Assembly (NCBI GenBank): GCA_030583605.1
Contig: CP129466.1
Location: forward strand, 3,107,001 to 3,171,000
Direction: 5' to 3'
Length of the DNA: 64,000 nucleotides
Source of the DNA: Gammaproteobacteria bacterium
GTDB lineage: Bacteria > Pseudomonadota > Gammaproteobacteria > Steroidobacterales > GCA-2729495
In this document: positions 20,033-29,007 of the stretch, in pieces
Layout: the number at the start of each line of letters is the position of its first letter
Position numbering within the stretch: the first letter of the stretch is position 1
Translations under genes and position numbers: made by a program
Notes under the pieces: generated by a model
The model's database searches: none
Told to the model about the DNA's origin: nothing
What the model saw: the letters and a program-made list of their open reading frames with translations, nothing else

Positions 20033-22240
20033 ATGGTGCGTATCCTGCACCGCTGGCTGGGCCTCGTGCTGGCCGTCCTGCTGGTTGTCACGGTGCTGAG
20101 CGGCGCGGCACTCTCGCTCTTTCCGGCGCTGGAGACCGCTCGAACCTTTCAGCCCGATGCCACGCTGACAGTGGCCGATCTGGCCGCGCGGGTGCAAGCG
20201 GCTCATCCCGGACTGGAACAGATCAGGCGCGCACCTTCGGGGCAGATCAGTGCGTGGTGGTTCGATGGCGACCAGCCCGATTCGGCCGTGATCGACCCGG
20301 CCACAGGCCGCGATGTGGCCAGCGCCGACCCGAATCCGCTGCGGCGCTGGCTCACCAATTTGCACCGCTCGCTGCTCCTGGGCGACAGCGGCCGCCTGAT
20401 CGTCGCAGCGGGCGCGCTGGCGATGCTGCTGCTGGCCATTTCCGGCACGGTGCTGGTAGCCCGTCGCCTGGGAGGCTGGCGACACTGGTTGGCACGCCTG
20501 CGTGGCCCGCTCGCAGGACGCCTGCATACCGACATCGCGCGTGTGACGGTGCTGGGGCTCGCGCTGTCCGCCATGACCGCACTGTCGATGTCGGCCCAAA
20601 CCTTCGAGATCGTCACGATCGATGTCGCCAGCCTGGAGACGCCTGCCACGGTCAGCGGTCAGGCCGGCCTTGCGCTGACCGAGATGCAAGCCCTGCGCGC
20701 CACGCCGGTGGCCGAGCTGCGCGAGCTGAGCTTTCCCGCGCCAGACGATCCGCAGGACATGTTCACCCTGAGAACCGACCGGGGCGTGGGGTATGTGGAT
20801 CAGGGAACCGGCACCCTGCTGGGCTGGCAGGACCTGAGCCTCGGGCAACGCGCGTCGGAGACGATCTACATGCTGCATACCGGGCAGGGCGCTGCCGTGC
20901 TCGGGCTGTTCCTGGGAGTGATGGCGATGGGGGGGCCGATACTGGCCGTGACGGGGATACTGGTCTGGCTGCCGGGGTGGCGCAGTCGCCCCCGGCTTAC
21001 AGACAACACACCTGCCGCGCAGGCCGACACCATCGTGCTGGTGGGCTCCGAAGGCGGCAGCACTTGGGGTTTTGCTGCGACGCTGGCTCGTGGCTTGCGT
21101 GATGCAGGGCAATCGGTGCATGTGGCCTCGATGGCAGCCTTCCAGCCCGCACGCTATCGTCGGGCGCGGCGCTTTCTGATCCTCGCCGCCACCTATGGCG
21201 AGGGCGATGCCCCAGCCTCGGCCAAGGGCTTTCTCGTTCGGCTCCAGAGCCTGAAGACCGCGCCCACCGCTCCTGTGGCGGTACTGGGTTTCGGCGACCG
21301 CAGCTTCCCGGCCTTCTGCGCATTCGCTCGCGCTGTGGACAACGTCGCTCGGGACAAGAGCTGGCCTGCCCTGATGGCCTTCGACACTATCGACCGCCAG
21401 TCGCCGCAGGACTTTGCCCGCTGGGGCCGAATACTGGGCCAGGCGCTTGGCATCGAACTGGAACTCGCCCACCAACCGGCTCTTCCGGCCATCCAGACGC
21501 TGACCCTGCTGGAGCGCCACGACTATGGCGCGGCGGTGCAGGCTCCGATGTCGATCCTGCGCTTCGCGCTGCCCAAAGCGTCGTTCTGGCAGCGCCTGAC
21601 GGGCCAGCGCTTCACGCGATTCGAGCCAGGCGACCTGCTGGGCATCGTACCCGAAGGCTCGGCGATCCCCCGCCTGTATTCCCTGGCATCGGGATCACGG
21701 GACGGTTTCATCGAAATCGTCGTGCGCCAGCATGTCGGCGGCCTGACCTCGGGCCAACTGACTCAATTGGAGCCCGGCCAGACGGCCCAGGGATTCTTGC
21801 GGCGCCATCCGGGTTTCCATGCGGGCCGCGATCGGACACCCCTGATCCTGATCGGGGCAGGCACCGGGGTCGGGCCACTGGCGGGCTTCATACGCAACAA
21901 CAAGTCACACCGCCCCGTTCATCTGTTCTTCGGACTGCGCCAGCCCGACAGCGATTTTCTCTATCGCAATGAGCTGTCGGGCTGGCACGCCGATGGCAAG
22001 CTGGCTCATCTGTCCATCGCAGTCTCACGCGGAGAGCGGCCGCAGTACGTGCAGGATGCCTTGCGACAGCAAGCGCCACGGATCACAGCGGCCATCAGCC
22101 AGGGCGCCAGGATCATGGTGTGCGGAGGGCGGGATATGGCGCGCGGTGTGGCCGATGCACTGACCGACATTCTGAAGCCTGCCGGGTTGACGCCTGCGAT
22201 GCTCAAGGCCGGGGACCGCTATGTCGAAGACATCTACTGA
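20033..22240 (+). CDS. PepSY-TM / flavodoxin / ferredoxin-reductase fusion (sulfite reductase flavoprotein-like)
   Basis: A 735-residue protein. Residues 1-330 are a PepSY-type membrane domain with about four helices, starting L-H-R-W-L-G-L-V, and two periplasmic stretches. A flavodoxin-like FMN domain follows (about 340-480: I-V-L-V-G-S-E-G-G-S-T, later Y-G-E-G-D-A-P). Then comes a CysJ-like reductase (about 500-735) with R-L-Y-S-L-A-S-G (FAD), G-A-G-T-G-V-G-P-L-A-G-F and C-G-G-R-D-M-A (NADPH). It should move NADPH electrons via FAD and FMN into the membrane. The last 20 bases overlap the apbE start, giving tight coupling. It is probably the second entry point of electrons in this operon. 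Confidence 0.9.
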   Translation: MVRILHRWLGLVLAVLLVVTVLSGAALSLFPALETARTFQPDATLTVADLAARVQAAHPGLEQIRRAPSGQISAWWFDGDQPDSAVIDPATGRDVASADPNPLRRWLTNLHRSLLLGDSGRLIVAAGALAMLLLAISGTVLVARRLGGWRHWLARLRGPLAGRLHTDIARVTVLGLALSAMTALSMSAQTFEIVTIDVASLETPATVSGQAGLALTEMQALRATPVAELRELSFPAPDDPQDMFTLRTDRGVGYVDQGTGTLLGWQDLSLGQRASETIYMLHTGQGAAVLGLFLGVMAMGGPILAVTGILVWLPGWRSRPRLTDNTPAAQADTIVLVGSEGGSTWGFAATLARGLRDAGQSVHVASMAAFQPARYRRARRFLILAATYGEGDAPASAKGFLVRLQSLKTAPTAPVAVLGFGDRSFPAFCAFARAVDNVARDKSWPALMAFDTIDRQSPQDFARWGRILGQALGIELELAHQPALPAIQTLTLLERHDYGAAVQAPMSILRFALPKASFWQRLTGQRFTRFEPGDLLGIVPEGSAIPRLYSLASGSRDGFIEIVVRQHVGGLTSGQLTQLEPGQTAQGFLRRHPGFHAGRDRTPLILIGAGTGVGPLAGFIRNNKSHRPVHLFFGLRQPDSDFLYRNELSGWHADGKLAHLSIAVSRGERPQYVQDALRQQAPRITAAISQGARIMVCGGRDMARGVADALTDILKPAGLTPAMLKAGDRYVEDIY

Positions 22241-23198
22241 ACTGATCCGCCATGCGCTGAACGGCCCCACCATGGGCGCGCGCTGGTCCGCCCTGTTTTT
22301 CGCTGCGCCGGGATTTGACACCGGCCCGGTGCAGGCAGCCTTGCAGCAGGCAACCGACGAGGTGGACACGCAGATGTCCACCTGGAACCCGGACAGCGGC
22401 CTGATGCGCCTGAACCGGACGCCGGTAGGCACATCAGCCGTGGTGCCGGACGATCTGGCCCGCGTGCTGGCCCTGGGCCTGGCCATCGGACGCGCTTCCG
22501 GCGGAGCTTTCGACATCGGCATGGGCGATGCGGTGCAAGCCTGGGGCTTCGGCCCGCAAACCGCCAATGAAGAAGGCATACGCCGCGCCTTGGCCGCACC
22601 CCGACGCGCGGCCCACGAGGTGCTGGAACTTACGGGCAACCAAGTGCGCAAACGGGAAGCCATCGTGCTCGACCTGAATGGCATCGCCAAGGGTTACGGG
22701 GTGGACCGGCTGGCGCAAACCCTGGGCAGCTTCGGCATCGCCGCAGGACTGGTCGGCATCGACGGCGAGATGCGCGCACTGGGCCTGCGGCCCGATGGCG
22801 AAGCGTGGACAATCGCGGTCGAAGCGCCCGATCCAGACAGCCGCGCGCCGCATTCGATCCTGTGCCTCCAAGATGGCGCTGTCGCCACCTCCGGCGACTA
22901 CCGGCACGGTGTGACGGTGAAGGGACGCCACTTGTCGCACACGATGGACCCGCAGCGGGGCGCGCCGCTGCTGTCTTCGCCAGCGTCGGTCACCGTGCTC
23001 GCCCCGACCTGCGCAGAAGCTGACGCCTGGGCCACGGCCCTCATGGTGACTGGCCCCGAAGCCGGCACGGCACTCGCGACGCGGCAGGGACTGAGCGTGT
23101 TGTTCCTGATACGGGATGGCAGGGGTGGGCTACTGTCAAAAGGATGCGGGTTGTTCCAGGCTGGGGACCGAAGTCGGCGAACTGCACAATCCATTTGA
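22221..23198 (+). CDS. apbE: FAD:protein FMN transferase
   Basis: A 325-residue ApbE. The motif D-L-N-G-I-A-K-G-Y-G-V-D (about 151-162) is the family's flavin and Mg site, and S-G-D-Y-R-H-G with the H-T-M-D-P segment completes it. A-D-A-W-A-T-A-L-M near the end is also conserved. The enzyme moves FMN from FAD onto Ser or Thr of D-x-x-[S/T]-G-A-[T/S] targets. The obvious client is the DUF2271 protein two genes upstream. No classical signal peptide is evident, which is unusual since most ApbE proteins act in the periplasm; the start overlaps the previous gene, and no better upstream start was seen. Confidence 0.93.
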   Translation: MSKTSTELIRHALNGPTMGARWSALFFAAPGFDTGPVQAALQQATDEVDTQMSTWNPDSGLMRLNRTPVGTSAVVPDDLARVLALGLAIGRASGGAFDIGMGDAVQAWGFGPQTANEEGIRRALAAPRRAAHEVLELTGNQVRKREAIVLDLNGIAKGYGVDRLAQTLGSFGIAAGLVGIDGEMRALGLRPDGEAWTIAVEAPDPDSRAPHSILCLQDGAVATSGDYRHGVTVKGRHLSHTMDPQRGAPLLSSPASVTVLAPTCAEADAWATALMVTGPEAGTALATRQGLSVLFLIRDGRGGLLSKGCGLFQAGDRSRRTAQSI

Positions 23199-23805
23199 TG
23201 CTGAAACCGACGAGCTACGAATGCGGATTCGTGGGCTATGATGACGTGGCAGGTTCGTCGTTCCTCAGCAATCCAGCACGACGCAGTGCGATGTGTCGTT
23301 CTCTCCCGACGCTCGTATGTAGCTCCTAGCCTAGGAAGCCGCAGTTCTGTAAAGCGGCCTTGAAAAGAACTAACCTGCTGTCCCATATGCGGTTTCAGCC
23401 CCGCGTGATCTGCACGAAGGACTTCACACCGGAACTTTTTTGGTTCTTCGGCGATCTGCGGAGACGGCTACCAAGGCGCCGGACCGACCCCGCACAGTGG
23501 CTGCTGTCGGGGACGCTGCGCCGGGACGCTTGCTGCGGCCGTCCATGGCCTACGCGCGCTCGGGTTTCGCCCGCAGCTGCGCATCCTGCTGCGCGCGCCT
23601 CCACACGCCCGTTGCAGCGGGCCGCCACATCACTCGCACCTGCCGGATGAGGACCAAGACCGCTCCGCCAGCGGATTCCGCGAGGAACCAACGTAGCGCC
23701 TTCGCAAGCGTCCCCACAGATCGGCGATGAATCTCTTTAATTGGTTTTTTTGCCGTCGGCGCCGACGCGCACGGGGCACGGCCAGACGCGATGACCCGCG
23801 CGCGG
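23199..23805. other. Intergenic stretch, no supported gene
   Basis: These 607 bases separate the flavin operon from the serine hydrolase gene. The first half has lower GC than its surroundings and an imperfect palindrome TCCTAG-C-CTAGGA at 23324-23336. A minus-strand frame from about 23720 to 23550 reads like a short basic, partly hydrophobic peptide but lacks a good start. The region may contain the right-hand scar of the mobile element whose left scar is at 15040-15638; no repeat copy of the left end was found by eye. Confidence 0.35.
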
Positions 23806-25008
23806 TTACGACTCCGGCGCCGTGATGCCGCGGGCCAGGGTATTGAACAGCCACGCGTTGTCCCAGCCCGGCTGCAACGGCTGATAGCCGTTGAACGGAC
23901 CCATGCGCACCACCACGAGGTCGAGCGCACGCGATATGTAGACCCGCTGCCCGCCATGACCCATCAGCATGAAGACATCGCCAGCCACAAAAGGCTCCGA
24001 CTGGTGAATCGACTCCGGCGAGGCGAGCGCATCGTCGCGCATACCCGCGCCGATCCAGGTGAACAGCCCGTAACCCGGGTTGCGCACCGAGGGTGCCGTC
24101 ATCTGCTCGATCCAGCCCGCCGGGACGACCTGCGTACCGTCGATCATGCCGCGATCCTTGAGTGCCTGGCCGAGACGCGCCCAGTCCATCGCGGTAGCGA
24201 GCAGGCAGCAGGCGGTCATTGCGCGCCCGCCTGGCCGGTCGAGCCACACCATGGCGGAGTCCCGGCCGACCGGGTGCCACAGCCGTGCGGACAGGTATTG
24301 CGCGTAGCGTCGGCCGCTGGCTCGTTCCACGATCATGCCGGTGAGCTGGGCGTTGACGTCGTTGTACTCGAAGCGGCTTCCGGGCGGCCACTCGAGCGGC
24401 GTGCCGAGCATCACCGCATCACGGTCTGAACTGAACAGGAAACGGAACGCCGACGCGCCCGCGAATGGATTGAGGCTGAACTCGTAACGGGCCAGGCCCG
24501 AAGACATTTCGAGCAGGTTGCGGATGGTGATGTCGCCGCGCGGATCGGCCGCCCATTCGGGCAGATAGATGCCGATCCGGTCATCCAGCGACCCGACGTA
24601 GCCGTCGTCGATCGCCGCGCCCAGCATCAGCGCGACGACGGTCTTGTGCATGGACTGCGATTGCGTGAGCCGCTCAGCGCTCCAGTCCGGCCGATACCAT
24701 TCCGCCTGCACGCGCCCGTGATGTACGACGATCAGCGCGAAGGAATCAAACCGCGCCGCATACTCCTCGGCGGCGCGCAATGCTGCTGCATCGATGCTGC
24801 GCCCGGCAGGTGCGGCCACCGGCAGCGCCGGCCCGGTTCCGCTCGCTACCGCCTCCAGCGGGGCGAGGTTCAGGTAGTCCGGCTGCAGGTGCGTCATGGT
24901 GTCCAGCCAGCGCCGCCAGTACAGCGGGTCGGACCAATACGCGATGCCAAGGTAGAGAAACCCGGCAGCGAGCAGCGCTGCCGCAAGCCGGCCTGGACGA
25001 ATCCTCAT
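23806..25008 (-). CDS. Serine hydrolase, beta-lactamase class C / penicillin-binding-like
   Basis: A 400-residue protein with an N-terminal membrane segment or signal anchor (residues 8-25). The active Ser119-x-x-Lys122 is S-M-H-K. The second element is Y-N-D in F-E-Y-N-D-V-N, and the third is H-G-G in M-G-H-G-G-Q-R-V-Y, replacing the K-T-G of true beta-lactamases as is common in esterase-type members. It is a periplasmic or membrane-attached hydrolase with an unknown ester or amide substrate. It is the last gene of a minus-strand run that starts with cytochrome c at 28923; the 107-base gap before it may hold its own promoter. Confidence 0.88.
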   Translation of the reverse strand: MRIRPGRLAAALLAAGFLYLGIAYWSDPLYWRRWLDTMTHLQPDYLNLAPLEAVASGTGPALPVAAPAGRSIDAAALRAAEEYAARFDSFALIVVHHGRVQAEWYRPDWSAERLTQSQSMHKTVVALMLGAAIDDGYVGSLDDRIGIYLPEWAADPRGDITIRNLLEMSSGLARYEFSLNPFAGASAFRFLFSSDRDAVMLGTPLEWPPGSRFEYNDVNAQLTGMIVERASGRRYAQYLSARLWHPVGRDSAMVWLDRPGGRAMTACCLLATAMDWARLGQALKDRGMIDGTQVVPAGWIEQMTAPSVRNPGYGLFTWIGAGMRDDALASPESIHQSEPFVAGDVFMLMGHGGQRVYISRALDLVVVRMGPFNGYQPLQPGWDNAWLFNTLARGITAPES

Positions 25009-25115
25009 TCAAGGTCTCCCCGGAAGACCGATTCAGCATACCTGCATCGGTCTCCCGGGGTAACGCGGGAGAGTTCCCGTAGCGGCAGCGGGGAGCTGCC
25101 CGCTACCTGAACCCG

Positions 25116-26222
25116 TCAGAGAGACGCCTTCCTCTCGAGCTGGTGGCGGACTTCGTCGTTCAGCCACTTCATGAAGTTCGCGTGCTGGACGATGCCCTTG
25201 TTGTTGAACTTGTAATCGAGGCCCTTCAGGTCATCGCGCAGTTTCGCCTGGATGCTGCGCGCCGATATCAGGTTCGTCACCACCAGCACGGTCTTGCCGT
25301 CCTTGACGGCGTTCTCGACCAGCCCGCGCAGCTTCTGCACGTTCGCCGCGCGGATCTCGGGCGGTGCATCGTCCTGCAGGGTCTGGCCGAACACGGCTGC
25401 GAAGCCGCCGTCCTCCTTGACCACCTTCGCCAGGCCGGCCAGCACGCGCATTTCCTTCTCGTTGTCTTCCTTACCCGACGGACCGTGGCCGGCGATGATC
25501 ACGACCTCGTTCTTCGGGTCGGTGCTGATCGCCAGGGCGTGGTCGAGAAGGATCTCGGCCACCAGCGGGTTGTCGCCCGGCGGCGGCGCGAACCGGATCT
25601 TTGCGCTCGTCTTCACCTGCGGAATGGAGGCGAACTCGGCCTTGTCCTGCAGGCCGAATACGTACAGCCATTGCCGGTACAGCTCGTTCGTCGCCGAGGA
25701 GGTAATCGGTATGACCACGATCTCCTTGGCACCGGCCGCGGTCAGGTCGTCCAGCGCAACCTGGATGTGCTGCGACATCATCATCGCCATGCCGACACCG
25801 AGCGCTGTCGGGAAGATATTGCCGATCGACTGCACCTGGTCGCGGAACACCTTGTCACCCTGCTCGCCGAAGCCGTGCGTGAGGATCAGCACGCCCTGGT
25901 CACCCTTGACGTTCGGGGGGCTGATGTACCACGCGTACTCCGGTCCCATCTGGTCCATGGACAGCGCGATCTGGGCGTCGGAGTAATCCTTGTAGAGCGC
26001 GATCTTCTCGCGCAGCTCCTTCGTCAGTGCGGGATCCATCTGGTGCTTCATGCCGTAGAGGCTGCGCCCGAGCTCATCGCGCCCGGTGTCGTGCATCGAA
26101 TGATCCATCTTGGAGTGATCGTGCTCCTCCTGCGCAAGCACGGTCCCCGATACTGCAAACATGGCAGTCATCGCAACGGCAACCGGACGGACGAACGACT
26201 TGGATCGACGGGAATGCTTCAC
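25116..26222 (-). CDS. Exported His/Met-rich protein with two class II chelatase-like (CbiX-type) domains
   Basis: A 368-residue protein; GTG 26222 has GAGGAG just upstream. After a signal peptide (ending V-L-A-Q) comes a metal-binding-like stretch with H-D-H-S-K-M-D-H-S-M-H-D. Two similar halves follow. The first has V-L-I-L-T-H-G-F-G-E (about 110-119) and later A-G-A-K-E-I-V-V-I-P-I; the second has V-V-I-I-A-G-H-G-P-S-G. A beta strand ending in a His-Gly, then a helix, is the metal-site pattern of CbiX/HemH-fold chelatases. An exported chelatase fold is unusual, so metal delivery, scavenging or sensing is as likely as tetrapyrrole metalation. A paralogue lies at 37993-39120. Family placement is my inference from pattern. 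Confidence 0.55.
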   Translation of the reverse strand: MKHSRRSKSFVRPVAVAMTAMFAVSGTVLAQEEHDHSKMDHSMHDTGRDELGRSLYGMKHQMDPALTKELREKIALYKDYSDAQIALSMDQMGPEYAWYISPPNVKGDQGVLILTHGFGEQGDKVFRDQVQSIGNIFPTALGVGMAMMMSQHIQVALDDLTAAGAKEIVVIPITSSATNELYRQWLYVFGLQDKAEFASIPQVKTSAKIRFAPPPGDNPLVAEILLDHALAISTDPKNEVVIIAGHGPSGKEDNEKEMRVLAGLAKVVKEDGGFAAVFGQTLQDDAPPEIRAANVQKLRGLVENAVKDGKTVLVVTNLISARSIQAKLRDDLKGLDYKFNNKGIVQHANFMKWLNDEVRHQLERKASL

Positions 26223-26273
26223 TCTTTTATCTCCTCGGTTTGATTCCTGTGGGCATGTGCCGTAACGGTCAGA

Positions 26274-26849
26274 TCAGCCGGGCTTGTGCTCGGCGGTGAA
26301 TGCAGCGGGATCGATGCCGTGCGGGGCGCTGGCCTGCACCGCGCCGAACAGCCGCGCCTCATCGGCCAGGCTCTGTTCGGTGACGCCCGCAATATCGCTC
26401 CAGTCCGCGTCGCGGAAGAGGCGATCGGTGTGCTGGAAGAACGGGTTCTTGCGTGCCTGCAACAGCGAGTTGAACGTGGCGGTGAACTCACGCGCCGCCT
26501 GCTCGAAGGCGCGGATGCCGCCGACGCCTGCAGCGCGCAGCCGCTCTGCCGCCGCGCTGAAATCGCGCATGAGCGCGCGGCTGCGCTCCTGCCGCTCCCC
26601 GAGCACCGCCAGGCGCTCGTGCGCCTCGCTCTCCGCGGCCGGTATCCGTTCGCGCAGCAGGTCGTGTATGCGCTGGTCCTGCTCGTGCAGGCGGTCCATG
26701 GACCACCGCAGGTAATCCGCGCAGGAAAGATAAAAGCGCGCCGCGTCGGCACCAGCCCAGCCGGTCGTGTCCAGACCGGCCTGGAAGGCCTTGCGCACCT
26801 GGATCTGGCGACGGCGCTCGCGCGCAATCTCCTCACGTGAGGTCTGCAT
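26274..26849 (-). CDS. Helical protein of unknown function, possibly hemerythrin-like
   Basis: A 191-residue protein starting at ATG 26849, with no signal peptide and almost entirely predicted helix rich in Arg, Glu and Ala. It contains His-rich spots (R-L-H-E-Q-D-Q-R-I-H-D-L-L, E-A-H-E-R-L and F-Q-H-T-D-R-L-F) that could bind metal in a four-helix bundle, but no complete hemerythrin signature. It lies 135 bases after the UbiD gene and 51 bases before the chelatase-fold gene on the same strand, so it is probably part of that operon. I do not recognise the family. Confidence 0.65.
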   Translation of the reverse strand: MQTSREEIARERRRQIQVRKAFQAGLDTTGWAGADAARFYLSCADYLRWSMDRLHEQDQRIHDLLRERIPAAESEAHERLAVLGERQERSRALMRDFSAAAERLRAAGVGGIRAFEQAAREFTATFNSLLQARKNPFFQHTDRLFRDADWSDIAGVTEQSLADEARLFGAVQASAPHGIDPAAFTAEHKPG

Positions 26850-26984
26850 CCCCGTCCCAAAAATGGCTGCACGAAACAGCGAGGATAGGGGCCGGGCGAA
26901 TCCGCCGGCAAGCGGGCAAAACGCCGCAGCGGGCTGCGGCGGGGGGTGCCGCCCTGCAACAGCCCACGGGCGCAACCCGGGCGA

Positions 26985-28496
26985 CTACGGTGCGTGGTGG
27001 CCGGCGAAATACTCGTCCCAGCGCGCATCGACCAGCTCGAACGCCCCCGGCGCACCCTGCGCCAGCAGCTCCCGGTTGAGCGGCGCCCAGCTCCCGGGCC
27101 CACCCTCGGCCGGCAACTGGCGCGTGGCATCGATGATGATCTTGCTCGACAGGCCCCAGCGCGGACGGCTCGGGTCGGGCATCATCATCTGCGTCTGCGG
27201 GATGAGCAGACTCGCGGTCGGCTGCCAGCGCGCAGCCAGCGCATGCAGGATTTCGCCCGGATCGAGGATATTGAGATCCCGGTCCACCACGATCACCACT
27301 TTGTTCAACCCGGCGTTCGCGGCCACGCATTGCCCTGCCGCCATGCCCTCGCCCGGAAATTTCTTGTCGATGGCGATCACGACGACACCGTTCGCGCCGC
27401 GCGGCGAGATGAGCCCCGTCAGCGACGGGATCAGTCTGCGATACAGGAAGAAATTCGAGGCGACCTGCGGGGCACGCGGCATGTCGCAGGTCAGCCCCGT
27501 GAAGGAGTTCAGCACCCAGGGGTCACGCCGGTGGGTGATGGCGCGGATATTCATGAAGAAGTTGTTGCGCTTGACCGGCCCCAGGTAGCCGTACATTTCG
27601 CCGTAGGGGCCTTCGTCCTCGAACTCGGTGAGCGGCACCTCGCCCTCGATCACGAACTCGGAGCAGGCCGGCACCCGTATGTCGCTCGTCTCGCATTTGA
27701 CGACCGGCAGCGGCGCGCCGCGCAGGCCACCGGCGAACTCGAGCTCGTCCTCGAGGAATCCGGCCATCTTGGTGCTGCTCGCGCAGAAGGTCATCGGGTC
27801 CGGCCCGACGGCCACCGCGACCTGCGCCACCCGGTCGCCGCGCTCCTTCATCGCCGTCAGGATGCGCCAGCCGTGCTGGCCCGGTTCCGGGTTGATCGCC
27901 ATGCGCCGGGCGCCTTTCACCTGGCAGCGATAGGTGCCGACGTTACGGCCGATTACCGGATCCTGGATGAACACCGCGCCCATGTTGATATAGCGGCCGC
28001 CGTCGGCCGGATTGTTCTGCAGCCAGGCAAACTGCTCGAGATCGATCGCGTCGCCGGTCAGCACGACTTCCTTGCACGGCGCCTGCCGCGGATCGTCTAC
28101 TTCGACCGGGGCGATGCGCTGCCACCTGCCGCTGGTGTCGAGCCGCGTGCGCAAGGCTTCCAGGACGGCTCGGTACATCTGCTGATAGTCATCAGTGACG
28201 TTCTCGACGCCGAACAGCAGCGCCTCGTCCGGCCAGCGGCCATAGAGGTTGGCGAGCACCGGACCCTCCCGCCAGCGCCCGCCGATGCGGATGCGCTCGA
28301 TGAGGAATGCCGGGGCGAACTCGATGCCATGGCGGTCGATGAGCCGATAGGCGAAAGCGGTTGCCTCGTAGCGATCCTGGTCCATCTCCGCGATGCGCAG
28401 CAATCGCCCGCGCCGCTCCAGTTCGGCCGCGAAATCCCGCACGGACTCGAATCCAGCCGTGTTTCGCGAGGCAGCATGCGATGACACCGCAGCCAT
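26985..28496 (-). CDS. UbiD-family (de)carboxylase
   Basis: A 503-residue protein starting at ATG 28496 with GGAGGG close upstream. The sequence shows UbiD hallmarks: R-R-M-A-I-N-P-E-P-G-Q-H-G in the cofactor domain and E-G-P-Y-G-E-M-Y-G-Y, whose Glu is catalytic. UbiD enzymes use prenylated FMN to add or remove CO2 on aromatic or unsaturated acids. No ubiX-like prenyltransferase is in the window, so the cofactor must come from elsewhere. A cytochrome c gene ends 25 bases upstream, an unusual partner. The divergence from octaprenyl-hydroxybenzoate decarboxylases and the context argue for an aromatic substrate outside ubiquinone synthesis, but this is inference. Confidence 0.9.
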   Translation of the reverse strand: MAAVSSHAASRNTAGFESVRDFAAELERRGRLLRIAEMDQDRYEATAFAYRLIDRHGIEFAPAFLIERIRIGGRWREGPVLANLYGRWPDEALLFGVENVTDDYQQMYRAVLEALRTRLDTSGRWQRIAPVEVDDPRQAPCKEVVLTGDAIDLEQFAWLQNNPADGGRYINMGAVFIQDPVIGRNVGTYRCQVKGARRMAINPEPGQHGWRILTAMKERGDRVAQVAVAVGPDPMTFCASSTKMAGFLEDELEFAGGLRGAPLPVVKCETSDIRVPACSEFVIEGEVPLTEFEDEGPYGEMYGYLGPVKRNNFFMNIRAITHRRDPWVLNSFTGLTCDMPRAPQVASNFFLYRRLIPSLTGLISPRGANGVVVIAIDKKFPGEGMAAGQCVAANAGLNKVVIVVDRDLNILDPGEILHALAARWQPTASLLIPQTQMMMPDPSRPRWGLSSKIIIDATRQLPAEGGPGSWAPLNRELLAQGAPGAFELVDARWDEYFAGHHAP

Positions 28497-28521
28497 GAGA
28501 TCCCTCCGCCGTCCTGGTCTT

Positions 28522-28923
28522 TTATTGTTGGATCGAGCGCAGGTACTCCACGAGCCGGTCGACGAGACGCTTCGCCTCGGCGTCGGCTGCAGTGCTGGCG
28601 CCTTGCTCGGTCCAGAATTCGTGGCCCCACACCGGCATGTAGCGACTGCCGTGTGCCGGCATGGCATGGCGGCCGTCGATCACCCGGCGCACGCGCTCCT
28701 CGGGGAACGTCGCGCCGCTACGCCGGTAAATGCGCGTGAGGTCCGGCACCAGCACCTGCAGCGAGGGCGCCACCGGGCCATCGCCGAAACCCGCCTTGCC
28801 GTGACAACTGGCGCAAAACCGCGTGTAGAGCTCACGCCCGGAGTAATCCGCATACGGCCCGGCCTGCGCCGCAGGAGCGCCGACCACCGCCAGGAGAACC
28901 GCAAGAAATGCCGCCGCGCGCAT
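28522..28923 (-). CDS. Exported monoheme cytochrome c
   Basis: A 133-residue protein starting at ATG 28923. A signal peptide ends A-Q-A near residue 21. The heme site C-A-S-C-H is at about 37-41, with G-F-G-D-G shortly after. The axial Met is probably in R-H-A-M-P-A-H-G or Y-M-P-V-W-G-H. It is the first gene of the minus-strand operon that continues with UbiD. The predicted job is periplasmic electron transfer, perhaps for an enzyme acting on the same substrate. Confidence 0.9.
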   Translation of the reverse strand: MRAAAFLAVLLAVVGAPAAQAGPYADYSGRELYTRFCASCHGKAGFGDGPVAPSLQVLVPDLTRIYRRSGATFPEERVRRVIDGRHAMPAHGSRYMPVWGHEFWTEQGASTAADAEAKRLVDRLVEYLRSIQQ

Positions 28924-29007
28924 GAGCCCCGACTCCCTGTGACTGCAGGGCGAGCATACGGTAAACCAATGCTCCGGCCCAACCGCGACGACTGCTAGGA
29001 TCTGCGG

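Noticed and set aside
22898..23386. Minus-strand frame after apbE (contains A-F-V-A-R-R-F-Q-H-Q-M-D-C)
   Set aside because: It overlaps the end of apbE, and nothing in it resembles a known family. A degraded mobile-element gene cannot be excluded.
23550..23957. Possible small basic protein on the minus strand upstream of the serine hydrolase gene's end
   Set aside because: The stretch near K-K-P-I-K-E-I-H is peptide-like, but there is no good start codon or ribosome-binding site, and the 5' part overlaps the hydrolase gene.
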